Shown: positions 43,475-52,903, numbered from the stretch's first letter. The stretch: DNA of 64,000 nt from Aliikangiella coralliicola (GCF_007004725.1 NZ_ML660170.1:248001-312000), one strand, 5' to 3'. The notes: a model not told the origin generated them from the letters alone. Program-made: numbers and translations.

Positions 43475-44350
43475 TTATTTAATCACGACAACGTCAGACG
43501 GTACTTTATGCAATACATTTTCAGCAGTATTACCTAACAGGCGCCCTCTTAAGCTTGTGCGAGTTTTATTACCCAAAATAACAACATCCGCATCAATGTT
43601 TTGACTAATTCGGCAAATTTCTTTTGCCGGCTTACCCGCAACCAGGTGCAATTTGCTACGATCAAGTCCTGCGTCTTCAACTAATCGACGAATCATCGGA
43701 TCTAACGAGGCTTTCATCTTATCTTCGTAAGTTTTCGGATCAATTAAGTCCAGGTCAGCCAAAGCTTTCGGCACTGCGATCGAATAGCACGCATGAACTT
43801 CACTGTTGGTTGCTCCGGCTAATTTAATCGCCTGGCGCATAATATCTTCGTTAAGATCGAGTGTTCTTTGGCTGGTTGAACCTAAATCTAGAGCTGCTAA
43901 TACTACACCCCCTTCTTTCCATGGTTTGTCGCCAACAATCATCACAGGCTCAGGACAGTGGCGCATTAATTGCCAATCAGATGGTGTATACATAAACGCT
44001 TCGGAGCGATGACCTGATTTAAATACCATATCGAACGATTTTTGATCACATCGTGCAATAACCCAACGCTCAAAAGATTTTTCCCAAACAACATCAACAT
44101 GGATTTTAACATCTCCCAAGTCGATACCTTCTAAAAAGGTATCCATTACCTCTTGTTTGCGGTCGATGTAGTTATGATGGACTTTGCGTTTTTCTTCATG
44201 AGATAGAATTTCAGAACTATCGACACCCGGCGCATGAACAAAACCGACAAACTCGATTTTCGCTCCCGTGTTTTTAGCTATTTCTAACGCATGATAAAAA
44301 GCTGACTGCTTTCCGCCTTCCTTATCTGCAATAACCAATAATTCTCTCAT
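43475..44350 (-). CDS. Tandem universal stress protein
   Basis: A 291-residue protein with two UspA domains (about 1-145 and 150-291). The ATG at 44350 (MRELLVIADKEGGKQ) is chosen because TTGGAG lies 7-8 bases upstream. The second domain has the ATP-binding pattern LHLVAGKPAKEICRISQ..VDVVILGNKTRTSLRGRLLGNTAENVLHKVPSDVVVIK, with the G2xG9G-like loop. The first domain's matching loop (VFKSGHRSEAFMYTPSDWQLM) is degenerate. The layout is like E. coli UspE. A single gene with its own terminator. A stress-survival role is known for the family; the trigger here is unknown. Confidence 0.92.
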   Translation of the reverse strand: MRELLVIADKEGGKQSAFYHALEIAKNTGAKIEFVGFVHAPGVDSSEILSHEEKRKVHHNYIDRKQEVMDTFLEGIDLGDVKIHVDVVWEKSFERWVIARCDQKSFDMVFKSGHRSEAFMYTPSDWQLMRHCPEPVMIVGDKPWKEGGVVLAALDLGSTSQRTLDLNEDIMRQAIKLAGATNSEVHACYSIAVPKALADLDLIDPKTYEDKMKASLDPMIRRLVEDAGLDRSKLHLVAGKPAKEICRISQNIDADVVILGNKTRTSLRGRLLGNTAENVLHKVPSDVVVIK

Positions 44351-44621
44351 TTCTATCTCCAAGCAAATTAACAATAAATTTTACTGCTACGTATTCTATC
44401 AACAAACATCGTTTAGGTCATAACAGAATTAATAATTTTGCCTTATATTTTAATAACATTGAGCACTATCTCAAATAATTATCTCGATCATCATTTGATT
44501 TAACCAATCGAGCGTAAAACTAACCAATATTGAGGATATGGTTTATACTGTGACCTGAGACAAGCGTTTTAGAACTGGCTCTGTAGTTTAAGGAATATTT
44601 CACCATTTTTGTCGAGGTAAT

Positions 44622-47123
44622 ATGGCGCAGTTGGCGGAAGCTAGACAATTATTATTAGTTAATTCAAATCCTGACCGTCTCAAAACATTAGAGGCTTTAT
44701 TAAAGAATGGAACCGATTTCGAGATTTTAACAGCTTCAAATGCAAAAGAGGCCGTCGAACTTCTTAAAGCAGAAATAATCCATTTTGTGGTCAGTAATAT
44801 TAAATTACCGGATTTTGACGGTTGGCGTTTAGCGCGCTTAGTCCGCTCCGGAGTGCTAAGATGTGCCGCAGATACCCCCTTCGTCATTGTCGCTAATACC
44901 TGGTGTCAACATATCGCCAGCACAACAGCGAGAGAATTTGGTATTAATCGACTGATTGCTTTTGAAGAAAACCCCAAACTCCTCGATATTATTAATGGCG
45001 ATCAGTTAACTCCCCTGGAAGACATGAAAAAAGCTTCTGTTCTGGTGATTGAGGACAATCAGGATACACGACATTTAGTGACCAGAATATTAAATCACCG
45101 TTTTCAAATTGAAGTTGCTGAAGATGGAGAGTCAGGATTGGAGAAATGGCGGCAGCGTAATTATTCACTTGTGCTTCTTGACGTAATGCTGCCGGGTATT
45201 TCCGGAAATCAGGTCTTGGGCGAAATTTTAAAAGAAACCCCCTCTCAATCTGTCGTTATAATGACCGCAAACCATACCATGGAGCTGGCCGAGGAATTGA
45301 TGCTCAAGGGCGCCGCTGATTTTGTCACAAAACCCTTTAGAGCGGAGCAACTCAGACGCGTCTGCGAAACGGCGGCACGCCGTGAAGATTTTATTATCAG
45401 TAATGAAGAATTTGCAGCGAAGGTAGACTCTCTTAACCGAAGCCGAAAAGAATACAAACGTATTTTTGAAGCCCATCAACATTTGCTCGATCAGTTAGGC
45501 AGTGTCGTTATCGAACTCAATACTAGCGGCCACATCTGTTTTCTAAATCGTGCCTGGGAAAAACTCACGGGATACGCCATACAGGAATGCCATCAACGCT
45601 CCCTGCTCGACTTTATGGTGAAACCAGATACACCGGGAGTCTACATTTCAAATGAGTTAGACACCGTTTTATCTGGTAATGTTACTTCTCACCGCTTTGA
45701 ATTCCGATTGAAAAATAAATTCAAAGAAGAGCTTTGGGTTGAGGCAAGATTTGAAATTACCCTTTCAAAAGATCACAAGTCTCGCAGTATTTCCGGCACC
45801 ATCGATAATGTAACTGCGCGCAAAAAAGCCCAAAGAGATCTTGAATACCTGGCCATGCATGACGGATTAACCGGGTTATTTAATCGCCACTATTTTGAAA
45901 CTGAACTCAGACAATTTACAGCCACCGCATCCCGTGGAAACGGCCCACATTCACTACTTTACATCGATCTTGATCATTTCAAGGTTATCAATGACACACT
46001 TGGCCACCATCACGGTGATATCGTATTAAGAAATATTTCATCGCTTGTTACCACCCGATTGAGAGAATCAGATATTCTTTCCAGAATCGGTGGCGACGAG
46101 TTCGCCCTGTTGCTACCTAACACCAATCAACAAACGGCACTCATGATCGCCGACGATATTTGTCGACTATTAGATGATTATCAATGTAGCCTCGAAGGAC
46201 AATCGTTTAAGGTTAACTGTTCGATTGGTATTTCTGAAATCAGCGGCGTCGAAGCCAGCGCCGAAGAATACATGAAACAGGCCGATATCGCGCTCTACGC
46301 GGCCAAAAAGCAAGGGCGAAATCTAGCCCACGTTTATGATAAAAATGACACTCATAGCAAAGCATTACAAGCCAGCTTAGAATGGGCGCGAAAACTACAC
46401 CAGGCAGTCGCAGACGATAATCTGGAACTTTATTTTCAGCCAGTTGTTGAAATTGCCAGTCGGCAGACGGTTTACCATGAAGCGCTGGTCAGACTGAAAA
46501 TAGAAAATCGAGTAGTATCACCTGGAGAATTTATTCCCGCGCTTGAACGCGAGGGCGACATGAATTTACTCGATCGCCAAGTGGTCAGTAAGGCGATCAA
46601 ATATTTACACGACTACCCTTCTCTCAACAAAATAGCCATTAATCTCTCCGCCCAAGGTTTCGGCGATGAGAGGCTGGTACCTTTGATAAAAGAAAAACTC
46701 AGACAACACCGAGTTGACGGTCGGCGTATCATCTTTGAACTCACTGAAAGTGCTAGTTTGAGCAACATTACTGCCACCAGACAAATTGTTTCAAAAATCA
46801 GAGAATTGGGCTGCGAGTTCTCCATCGATGACTTTGGTACCGGTTTTAGCACTTTCAATTATCTGAAACAACTTCCGGCCCAATCGGTAAAAATAGATGG
46901 CTCGTTTATTGTTGATTTAACGACCAATGCGGTCGACCTGGCCCTGGTTAAAGCTATTTATGAAGTCGCAACAGCGCTAGACAAAAAAACGGTCGCCGAA
47001 TTTGTCGAAAACGAGCAAACCCTCATTCTTTTGAAGAAGATAGGTGTGACTTATGCGCAAGGGTACCATTTGGGTAAACCGCTGCCAGTAGAAAAGCTAT
47101 TTGCTCAAAGTGCCGTTTGTTAG
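44622..47123 (+). CDS. REC-REC-PAS-GGDEF-EAL protein (c-di-GMP turnover)
   Basis: An 833-residue protein. REC1 (about 8-130) lacks the phospho-acceptor: VVSNIKLPDFDGW has Asn where Asp is expected. REC2 (about 140-260) is complete: VIEDNQDTRH, LLDVMLPGISG, MTANHT, FVTKPF. PAS spans about 285-400 (VVIELNTSGHICFLNRAWEKLTGY). GGDEF (about 410-570) has an intact GGDEF and an upstream RESD inhibitory site. EAL (about 590-825) keeps EALVRL, NLSAQGF, FELTES, IDDFGTG, KIDGSF and VAEFVEN, so both synthase and phosphodiesterase sites look active. Ribosome site GAGG precedes the ATG. It probably answers a partner kinase through REC2. Confidence 0.95.
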   Translation: MAQLAEARQLLLVNSNPDRLKTLEALLKNGTDFEILTASNAKEAVELLKAEIIHFVVSNIKLPDFDGWRLARLVRSGVLRCAADTPFVIVANTWCQHIASTTAREFGINRLIAFEENPKLLDIINGDQLTPLEDMKKASVLVIEDNQDTRHLVTRILNHRFQIEVAEDGESGLEKWRQRNYSLVLLDVMLPGISGNQVLGEILKETPSQSVVIMTANHTMELAEELMLKGAADFVTKPFRAEQLRRVCETAARREDFIISNEEFAAKVDSLNRSRKEYKRIFEAHQHLLDQLGSVVIELNTSGHICFLNRAWEKLTGYAIQECHQRSLLDFMVKPDTPGVYISNELDTVLSGNVTSHRFEFRLKNKFKEELWVEARFEITLSKDHKSRSISGTIDNVTARKKAQRDLEYLAMHDGLTGLFNRHYFETELRQFTATASRGNGPHSLLYIDLDHFKVINDTLGHHHGDIVLRNISSLVTTRLRESDILSRIGGDEFALLLPNTNQQTALMIADDICRLLDDYQCSLEGQSFKVNCSIGISEISGVEASAEEYMKQADIALYAAKKQGRNLAHVYDKNDTHSKALQASLEWARKLHQAVADDNLELYFQPVVEIASRQTVYHEALVRLKIENRVVSPGEFIPALEREGDMNLLDRQVVSKAIKYLHDYPSLNKIAINLSAQGFGDERLVPLIKEKLRQHRVDGRRIIFELTESASLSNITATRQIVSKIRELGCEFSIDDFGTGFSTFNYLKQLPAQSVKIDGSFIVDLTTNAVDLALVKAIYEVATALDKKTVAEFVENEQTLILLKKIGVTYAQGYHLGKPLPVEKLFAQSAVC

Positions 47124-47545
47124 TTATCAGCGTCGATGAAATGTGAAAATTCACAATATGATTTCAAGCTTGAATTCATGACGACCAAGGCCCCCCAAAG
47201 GCAATCAACGAGTGCAGTTTTAACATTCCGTTTTTTGCCAAAATGGCCAAAGACAACATCGCTTTCCTAATTTTTCACTAATAATTTCAGATCACTGCTA
47301 AATTTGCCCTTTTACAGTCCTTATAAATGCCGCAGTGCACTAGTGACGAGGGTTATTAATATTTTTTATTGACTCTTGAGATGACTAATACGGCCATTTT
47401 AGGTTATTTTAGGCTATCGCAATATTGAGATTGTTTGACAAAAAAATCTCTTCTGATTAATTTTTGTTCTAAGCTTATAACTCTGAGTGTTTTCTCGGCG
47501 CTTTGTTTTTGCAGTTACCAGACAATAAGATGTAAGAGGTATGGT
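47124..47545. other. Intergenic region before the ThDP/citrate-synthase-like operon
   Basis: No gene is seen. Near its left end is the palindrome-like TGTGAA-AA-TTCACA (47142-47155). The spacing (TGTGA-N4-TCACA) is two bases too short for a standard CRP site. TTTTAGG occurs twice around 47396-47413. The right end holds the operon promoter (47435-47463) and an approximately 75-base leader. Confidence 0.5.
47435..47463 (+). promoter_or_regulatory. Probable sigma70 promoter of the four-gene operon
   Basis: TTGACA (47435-47440) matches the -35 consensus fully. After exactly 17 bases TAATTT (47458-47463) matches three of six -10 positions. The element predicts a start of transcription near 47470, leaving about 75 bases to the ATG at 47546. 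It also explains why the upstream in-frame TTG, which is inside the -35 box, cannot be the real start codon. Confidence 0.55.
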
Positions 47546-49351
47546 ATGAATTTATCACTGATCGCCAACGACGACTCGAAACCTGAGGCTCAGATGCCCC
47601 ATCCTCAAGATAACGCAGATCTAATTATCGAATATCTGAAAACACTGGAAGTTGACTATGTATTTGGCGTACCTGGTGGTGCGATCGAACCGCTTTATAA
47701 TGCCCTGGCCCGAAGTCAAGCCGCGGGAGGCCCCAGAGCCATTATTGCGAGACATGAGGCAGGCGCGGCATTTATGGCAGAAGGCTATGCCAGGGAAACA
47801 GGTAAACTAGGCGTTTGTTGTGCAACCACAGGTCCGGGAGCAACTAACTTGCTCACCGGCACGGCTTCGGCTTTCGCAGATAATGTCCCCATGCTGGTTA
47901 TCACAGCGCAAACACCACTACCAAAATTTGGGAAAAATGCGCTGCAAGAGTCATCGTGTACCGCCATCGACACCGTCGGCATATTCCGCCATTGCACCCG
48001 GTATAATACACTCGTCTCCCATACCGAGCAGCTAAACAACAAAGTTATTAGCGCAATCATGTCGGCTAACCGAGTACCATCGGGACCATCTCATATTAGT
48101 ATTCCGTCTGATATTCTTCGGCAAAAACCTTCTGAAAATGTGAAGATTAAAGCCGAACGACTGAAACAAGAATTTACCTTAACGGACAATGCCGCGGTCG
48201 AACAGTTGACCGACATGCTCTCCAGCGCGTGGCGAGTCGCCCTGTTTTTAGGTAAAGGTTGCGGAAGCTCAATTGATGAAATCATGGAATTTGCCGAGCT
48301 GACCAGGGCACCGATTATGACCGGACCGGCCGGTAAACGCTGGATCAATGGGTTTCATCCCCTCTACCGCGGTGTCTATGGTTTTGCAGGACATCAAAGT
48401 GCCGAAGAAACCATGAAGGATGATACTATCGACCTGGTGTTGGCCGTCGGGACACAGATTACCGAGCTGGGAACCGGGGGTTGGCAATCATCATTACTAA
48501 GTGATCGACTTGTGCATATTGACTCAACCGTCGAGCATTTTTCCCGCTCCCCCATGGCGCAGCTGCACGTTTGCGGTGATTTGAAATCTATATTTCAACA
48601 GTTGAATGAAAATGTGAGGCTAGGAATAAAATGGGGTCGCACTTGGGATGCCGTTGATCCAGTTAAGCAAAACTATCTCGATCATCATATTCCAAGTACC
48701 AACCACGGCTACCAAATCCGTCAGAACGAGCCAGATAAGTGCTTTTCCAATGACATACCGCTTAAACCTCAGCGTATCGCCACAGAATTTAGTCGGCGTA
48801 TTCCATCTACTTTCAGAATTCACCTGGACGCCGGCAACGTCTGGTCGTGGTTCACTCACTATTTCCATCGCGCCAGTGCTAAAGGCCACTATCATATCGC
48901 GATGGGCCTGGGTTCTATGGGCTGGGCAATTGGCGCTTCGGTCGGTAACGCGTTAGGTAGCAACGAGCCGAGTGTTTGTATTACCGGCGATGGTAGTTAC
49001 TTAATGTCTGGTCAGGAAATCACAACCGCACTGCAACAAAAGTTACCGGTGATTTACGTGGTCTTCAATGACAGTGCCCTGGGAATGGTCATGCACGGCC
49101 AACGACTCGGTGGCGCCGAACAGATTGGATTTCAACTGCCGCCCATCAATTTCGCAAAAATGGCCGAAGCAATGGGCATTGAAGGTATCCGGGTGGAAAC
49201 CCCTGAAGATTTGGTCAATATTGACTGGAAAAGACTTGGTGAAAAACAAGGACCAACCATGATCGATTTGTTGGTTGACGGTGAGGAAATTCCACCCATG
49301 GGTCAAAGGGTCAAAGGGTTGGCCAATGAGTCAGCTACTCCGGGAGGCTAA
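47546..49351 (+). CDS. Acetolactate-synthase-like ThDP-dependent enzyme
   Basis: A 601-residue enzyme of the acetolactate synthase/pyruvate oxidase superfamily. The ATG at 47546 follows AAGAGGT; upstream in-frame codons lie in the promoter. The N-terminal PYR domain has VDYVFGVPGGAIEPLYNAL and the catalytic Glu in IARHEAGAAFMAEGYAR (E71). CATTGPGATNLLTG follows. The central domain is about 210-350. The C-terminal PP domain has GDGSYLMSGQEITTALQQ and VFNDSALGMVMHGQ, the Mg/ThDP motif. No small regulatory subunit (IlvN) is adjacent. It is followed by citrate-synthase-fold and asparagine-synthetase genes, so it is more likely a specialised decarboxylase/ligase than a branched-chain amino acid enzyme. 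Substrate unknown. Confidence 0.85.
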   Translation: MNLSLIANDDSKPEAQMPHPQDNADLIIEYLKTLEVDYVFGVPGGAIEPLYNALARSQAAGGPRAIIARHEAGAAFMAEGYARETGKLGVCCATTGPGATNLLTGTASAFADNVPMLVITAQTPLPKFGKNALQESSCTAIDTVGIFRHCTRYNTLVSHTEQLNNKVISAIMSANRVPSGPSHISIPSDILRQKPSENVKIKAERLKQEFTLTDNAAVEQLTDMLSSAWRVALFLGKGCGSSIDEIMEFAELTRAPIMTGPAGKRWINGFHPLYRGVYGFAGHQSAEETMKDDTIDLVLAVGTQITELGTGGWQSSLLSDRLVHIDSTVEHFSRSPMAQLHVCGDLKSIFQQLNENVRLGIKWGRTWDAVDPVKQNYLDHHIPSTNHGYQIRQNEPDKCFSNDIPLKPQRIATEFSRRIPSTFRIHLDAGNVWSWFTHYFHRASAKGHYHIAMGLGSMGWAIGASVGNALGSNEPSVCITGDGSYLMSGQEITTALQQKLPVIYVVFNDSALGMVMHGQRLGGAEQIGFQLPPINFAKMAEAMGIEGIRVETPEDLVNIDWKRLGEKQGPTMIDLLVDGEEIPPMGQRVKGLANESATPGG

Positions 49352-49359
49352 AATCTAAA

Positions 49360-50157
49360 GTGAGTAACAAAAAAAACTTTGGCTACGCAAAGAAAACCAG
49401 CACTAGCATCCTTTATGAAAAACCGAACGAAGACAACCCTTTTGTCGCCGAGTCAGTTTATATCCACGGGTATAACTTAACCGAGCTCACCAGTAAAAAG
49501 TCATTTGTAGAAGTGCTTATTTTACTTTTTACCGGAGAGTTGCCTAACGCAAATGCTATGGCATTGATGAACGCGCTCATGGTTGGATTAATAAACCCAG
49601 GACCAAGAAATCCAGCCGTGCGAGCCGCAATGACCGCCGGGATTAGTAAGTCAAACACGCCTCACCTGCTACCTATTGGCTTAATGGTATTAGGTGGTGA
49701 AGATGGCGGAGCCACCGAAGTAGAAAAATCCATGAGCTTTATTTTAGAAGCTTTTTCAAACAACAATCGATTCTATTCGTCATTTGACTTTGATAAGACA
49801 GACACTTCTGAGGGCGACTTTAAAATTGCGCCGGGATTCGGATCCTACTTTAGCCAAAGATGCCCAGTCACCCATCAAATCGCAGAACAACTGATCGCCT
49901 TTCCTGAAACCAAATATTTAAATTGGCTCCACTCTCAAATTATCGACAGCGAAAATAATAGTGCGGGATGGTTACCTGTTGGACTGGCTGCCGCTACTTT
50001 TCTGGATTTAGGGATCAAGCCAAGAGAAGGAATCGGACTTTATCAACTATTGTGTGCGCCGGGTATTGCGGCCCACGCACTTGAACAAACTCACAAGCCA
50101 CTATCATCAATGCCGTTCCTGGAAGATTCACAATATGAACTCAAGCAAAAAAGATAA
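49360..50157 (+). CDS. Citrate-synthase-fold protein 1, catalytic residues replaced
   Basis: A 265-residue citrate-synthase-like protein, shorter than true citrate synthases (about 370-430) but covering their core. Compared with E. coli GltA, AHGGANEA is represented by EDGGATEVEKSM (His to D115). GFGHRVYK becomes GFGSYFSQ (His to S162). No Asp stands in the NVDFYSG region (AGWLPVGLAAATF). All three residues of the citrate synthase triad are thus absent. The start is GTG, 8 bases after the ThDP gene stop; the GGGAGG before that stop may serve as ribosome site. It overlaps the next gene by 23 bases, so it is probably made together with it as a hetero-oligomer. Confidence 0.82.
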   Translation: MSNKKNFGYAKKTSTSILYEKPNEDNPFVAESVYIHGYNLTELTSKKSFVEVLILLFTGELPNANAMALMNALMVGLINPGPRNPAVRAAMTAGISKSNTPHLLPIGLMVLGGEDGGATEVEKSMSFILEAFSNNNRFYSSFDFDKTDTSEGDFKIAPGFGSYFSQRCPVTHQIAEQLIAFPETKYLNWLHSQIIDSENNSAGWLPVGLAAATFLDLGIKPREGIGLYQLLCAPGIAAHALEQTHKPLSSMPFLEDSQYELKQKR

Positions 50158-50962
50158 GAACTTATCTTTCTGGACAACCAGGCGAAATAAAATTTCGACA
50201 AGCGTTGGCAAGTGGACCGGTGGAGAAGACGTTATCTGCCACGGTCATTTGATGATGAAAGATTTATTGGGAAATATTTCCTACATGCAAATGCTGGTAC
50301 TGAATATTACCGGCCGCCTGGTAGATGAAAAAGTTGCCAAATGGCTAGAAGGTAATTTTATTGGTGTCAGCTACCCTGACGTCAGAATCTGGTGTAATAC
50401 AATTGGCGCACTGGCCGGTACAACAAAAACGTCGGTTGTCTCAGCGACGGTTGCAGGAACACTGGCGGCAGATTCTCGTGGTTACGGCGGCAGTCAAACC
50501 AGCGTTTACGGCATGAAGTTTATTCAAAATGCCCTCAAACAGAAACAATCTGGAATGACACTCGAACAAATTATTAAAAATGCAAATTACAAAAATGGAA
50601 AACCAGTAATTACCGGTTATGCCCGTCCGGTCGCAAGAAACGACGAAAGACTGGAACCCCATCAGCGAATGACTGAAAAATTAGGCTTCAGCGTGGGAGA
50701 ACACCTTAAACTCGCCTGGGAGATTAATGACTATCTTGAGCAACACCATGACCTGGCGATGAACGTCGCCGGTTATTCTTGTGCATTTCTTTCAGACCAG
50801 GGCTTTTCTCCGCAAGAAGTTTATCGAATTAAATCATTAATGGTTGCCAGCGGCGTCACGGCTTGTTACGTGGACTATTACGAAAGAACGAGTGGTAGTT
50901 TTTTACCACAACGTTGTGATGACATCGAATATGATGGTCACCCCATCAGAACAATAGATTAA
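50135..50962 (+). CDS. Citrate-synthase-fold protein 2, catalytic residues replaced
   Basis: A 275-residue paralogue of the preceding protein. The ATG at 50135 lies 8 bases after GGAAG, within the 3' end of the first gene; the longer frame upstream is only read-through of that gene. Matching positions of the citrate synthase triad are Y117 (SRGYGGSQTS for AHGGANEA), R164 (GYARPVARNDER for GFGHRVYKNYDPR) and A212 (NVAGYSC for NVDFYSG). The fold landmarks around each site are kept, which makes the replacements clear. It may bind a CoA thioester or a carboxylate without citrate chemistry, or use new residues. Partner of the first protein by gene overlap. Confidence 0.82.
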   Translation: MNSSKKDKNLSFWTTRRNKISTSVGKWTGGEDVICHGHLMMKDLLGNISYMQMLVLNITGRLVDEKVAKWLEGNFIGVSYPDVRIWCNTIGALAGTTKTSVVSATVAGTLAADSRGYGGSQTSVYGMKFIQNALKQKQSGMTLEQIIKNANYKNGKPVITGYARPVARNDERLEPHQRMTEKLGFSVGEHLKLAWEINDYLEQHHDLAMNVAGYSCAFLSDQGFSPQEVYRIKSLMVASGVTACYVDYYERTSGSFLPQRCDDIEYDGHPIRTID

Positions 50963-50995
50963 ATATTCGAACGCAATTAAGGTGTGGAGTGAAAT

Positions 50996-52903
50996 ATGTG
51001 TGGAATACTATCGGTATTTTCATCGGATTCTCCAATCGAAGAATCAGCCATCCAGAAAGGTCTAGATACTTTATACCACAGAGGCCCCGATCACAGCAGT
51101 TATTGGCTTTCGCCAGATAAACAAGTTGCGCTCGGTCACACCAGGTTAAGTATCATTGATTTGAGTACCGGCGATCAGCCGATTTCTAACGGCGACGATT
51201 CAACTCACCTGGTTGCAAATGGAGAGTTTTACGACTTCGAAAAAATCAGAAAAGATCTGCAGTCAAAAGGTTATCAATTCAAAACCAAATCAGACAGTGA
51301 AATCGCTCTTCACTTGTATCACGAACACGGTACCGCTTGTTTGCAACACCTGCGAGGCGAATTTGCATTTACTATCTGGGATCAAAACAACCAGACTTTA
51401 TTTGCCGCCAGAGATCGTTTAGGTATCAATCCCTTGTACTACGCGCACTACCAGGGAAAGCTATTTATTGGCTCCGAAATCAAAGCCATTCTCGCCGCCG
51501 GTGTTCCGGCGGTTTGGGATAAAGAATCTTATTTAAGACGAAGTTTTTATTTTACCGATAAAACATTGTTTAGCGGCATTAGTCAGGTACCCCCTGGGCA
51601 TTTTTTACTTGCTTCAAAAGGCAACTTTAAACTCGTTAAATATTGGGACTTTGGCTACGTCAGTGACCAACAGCTCGACCATAAAACAGAAGAAGAATTT
51701 GTTGAAAGTCTACGGGCAAGTTTGTTAGAAGCAACGCAAACTCGTCTGAGAGCAGATGTACCTGTGGGCGTTTACTTAAGCGGCGGTATTGACTCTTGCG
51801 CAGTGTTAGGAATGACTTCGCACCTCAGAGAAAACACCGTTGATGCCTTTACTCTTTCCTTTTCTAATAAAGACTACGATGAAGCATCTATTGCAACTCG
51901 TATGGCAGAGAAAGTGAAAGCAAAGCATCACATTATTTCAGTTTCTCAAGAAGATCTGGCGGACAACTTTTTAAAGTCTATCTGGCATAGTGAAACCATT
52001 TGCATGAATGCACACAGTGTCGCAAAGTTTATGTTGAGTCGTGCGGTTCACGATAAAGGATTTAAAGTCGTATTAACCGGCGAAGGCGCTGACGAAGTTT
52101 TTGCCGGCTATCCCCCTTTCCGCAGCGATATGCTTAATATGCTGGATGATAAAGCAAATTCAGAAAAATTACTCGATGAGTTAAAACAGAAAAATAAAAT
52201 TACCGCCGGACTAATGCTGGCAACAGAAAGTTCACAGTCCACCGAGTTCATCAATCGTTATTTGGGTTACGAACCTGCCTGGTTGATTCCGTTGGTTCAT
52301 ATATTTAACGAAATAAAAACCAATTTTAATTCAGAAACATCGCACGCGCTGGGAAAATCTCATCCGATCAAAAGTTTTTTGAACCAACTTGATTTTACTC
52401 AAATTAATAATATCAATCCTGTTCACACTTCAATGTATATGTTGTCAAAATCAGCATTGCCAAACTATGTACTTACCAACCTGGGCGATAGAATGGAAAT
52501 GGCACACTCTCTGGAAGGCCGACTCCCCTTCCTTGACCACAAAGTCATTGAGCAAGTGGTAAAAATGCCGGTGAACATGAAAATAAAAGGTATGCGGGAA
52601 AAGTATGTTTTGAGAGAAGCGATAAAGCCTTTTGTCACCGAAGAAGTTTATAACCGCCAAAAGCACCCTTTCCTGGCACCACCCTCAGTTATCACCCCGG
52701 GAGAAAAATTGCACCAACTCGTTCAGGATACTTTGCGAAGTGATTTGCTGAATAAAGTACCATTTTTTGATAATAAAAAAATTATTGAAATGCTCGACCA
52801 GGCGCCAAATCAACCCGAACAAAAATGGCCAAGCACCGAAGCGATATTACTCGAAATTCTCAGTTTATGTTTCATTCAACAGCACTTTGATTTATCAGCT
52901 TAG
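50996..52903 (+). CDS. asnB: Glutamine-dependent asparagine synthetase family protein
   Basis: A 635-residue class II glutamine amidotransferase fused to a PP-loop synthetase. The Ntn nucleophile is Cys 2 (MCGILSVFSS). Glutaminase landmarks are LYHRGPDHSS, GHTRLSIIDLSTGDQPI and VANGEFYDFEKI. The synthetase P-loop is VYLSGGIDSCAVLG (about 255-268), with VLTGEGADEVFAGYPPF and EGRLPFLDHKVIE. Ribosome site GTGGAG is 7 bases before the ATG. It is about 80 residues longer than E. coli AsnB and belongs to the type often found in biosynthetic clusters. It amidates an Asp-like or other carboxylate through an acyl-AMP. As the last gene of the operon it may act on the product of the preceding enzymes; ordinary asparagine synthesis is the alternative. 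Confidence 0.9.
   Translation: MCGILSVFSSDSPIEESAIQKGLDTLYHRGPDHSSYWLSPDKQVALGHTRLSIIDLSTGDQPISNGDDSTHLVANGEFYDFEKIRKDLQSKGYQFKTKSDSEIALHLYHEHGTACLQHLRGEFAFTIWDQNNQTLFAARDRLGINPLYYAHYQGKLFIGSEIKAILAAGVPAVWDKESYLRRSFYFTDKTLFSGISQVPPGHFLLASKGNFKLVKYWDFGYVSDQQLDHKTEEEFVESLRASLLEATQTRLRADVPVGVYLSGGIDSCAVLGMTSHLRENTVDAFTLSFSNKDYDEASIATRMAEKVKAKHHIISVSQEDLADNFLKSIWHSETICMNAHSVAKFMLSRAVHDKGFKVVLTGEGADEVFAGYPPFRSDMLNMLDDKANSEKLLDELKQKNKITAGLMLATESSQSTEFINRYLGYEPAWLIPLVHIFNEIKTNFNSETSHALGKSHPIKSFLNQLDFTQINNINPVHTSMYMLSKSALPNYVLTNLGDRMEMAHSLEGRLPFLDHKVIEQVVKMPVNMKIKGMREKYVLREAIKPFVTEEVYNRQKHPFLAPPSVITPGEKLHQLVQDTLRSDLLNKVPFFDNKKIIEMLDQAPNQPEQKWPSTEAILLEILSLCFIQQHFDLSA

Noticed and set aside
47142-47155. 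CRP-like palindrome TGTGAAAATTCACA
   Set aside because: The half-sites TGTGA and TCACA are separated by 4 bases, not the 6 needed for CRP, and the site is about 290 bases from the nearest promoter.
47435-47545. 37-codon N-terminal extension of the ThDP enzyme resembling a signal peptide
   Set aside because: Its TTG start is the -35 box of a good promoter, ThDP enzymes of this family are cytosolic, and the ATG at 47546 has its own ribosome site.
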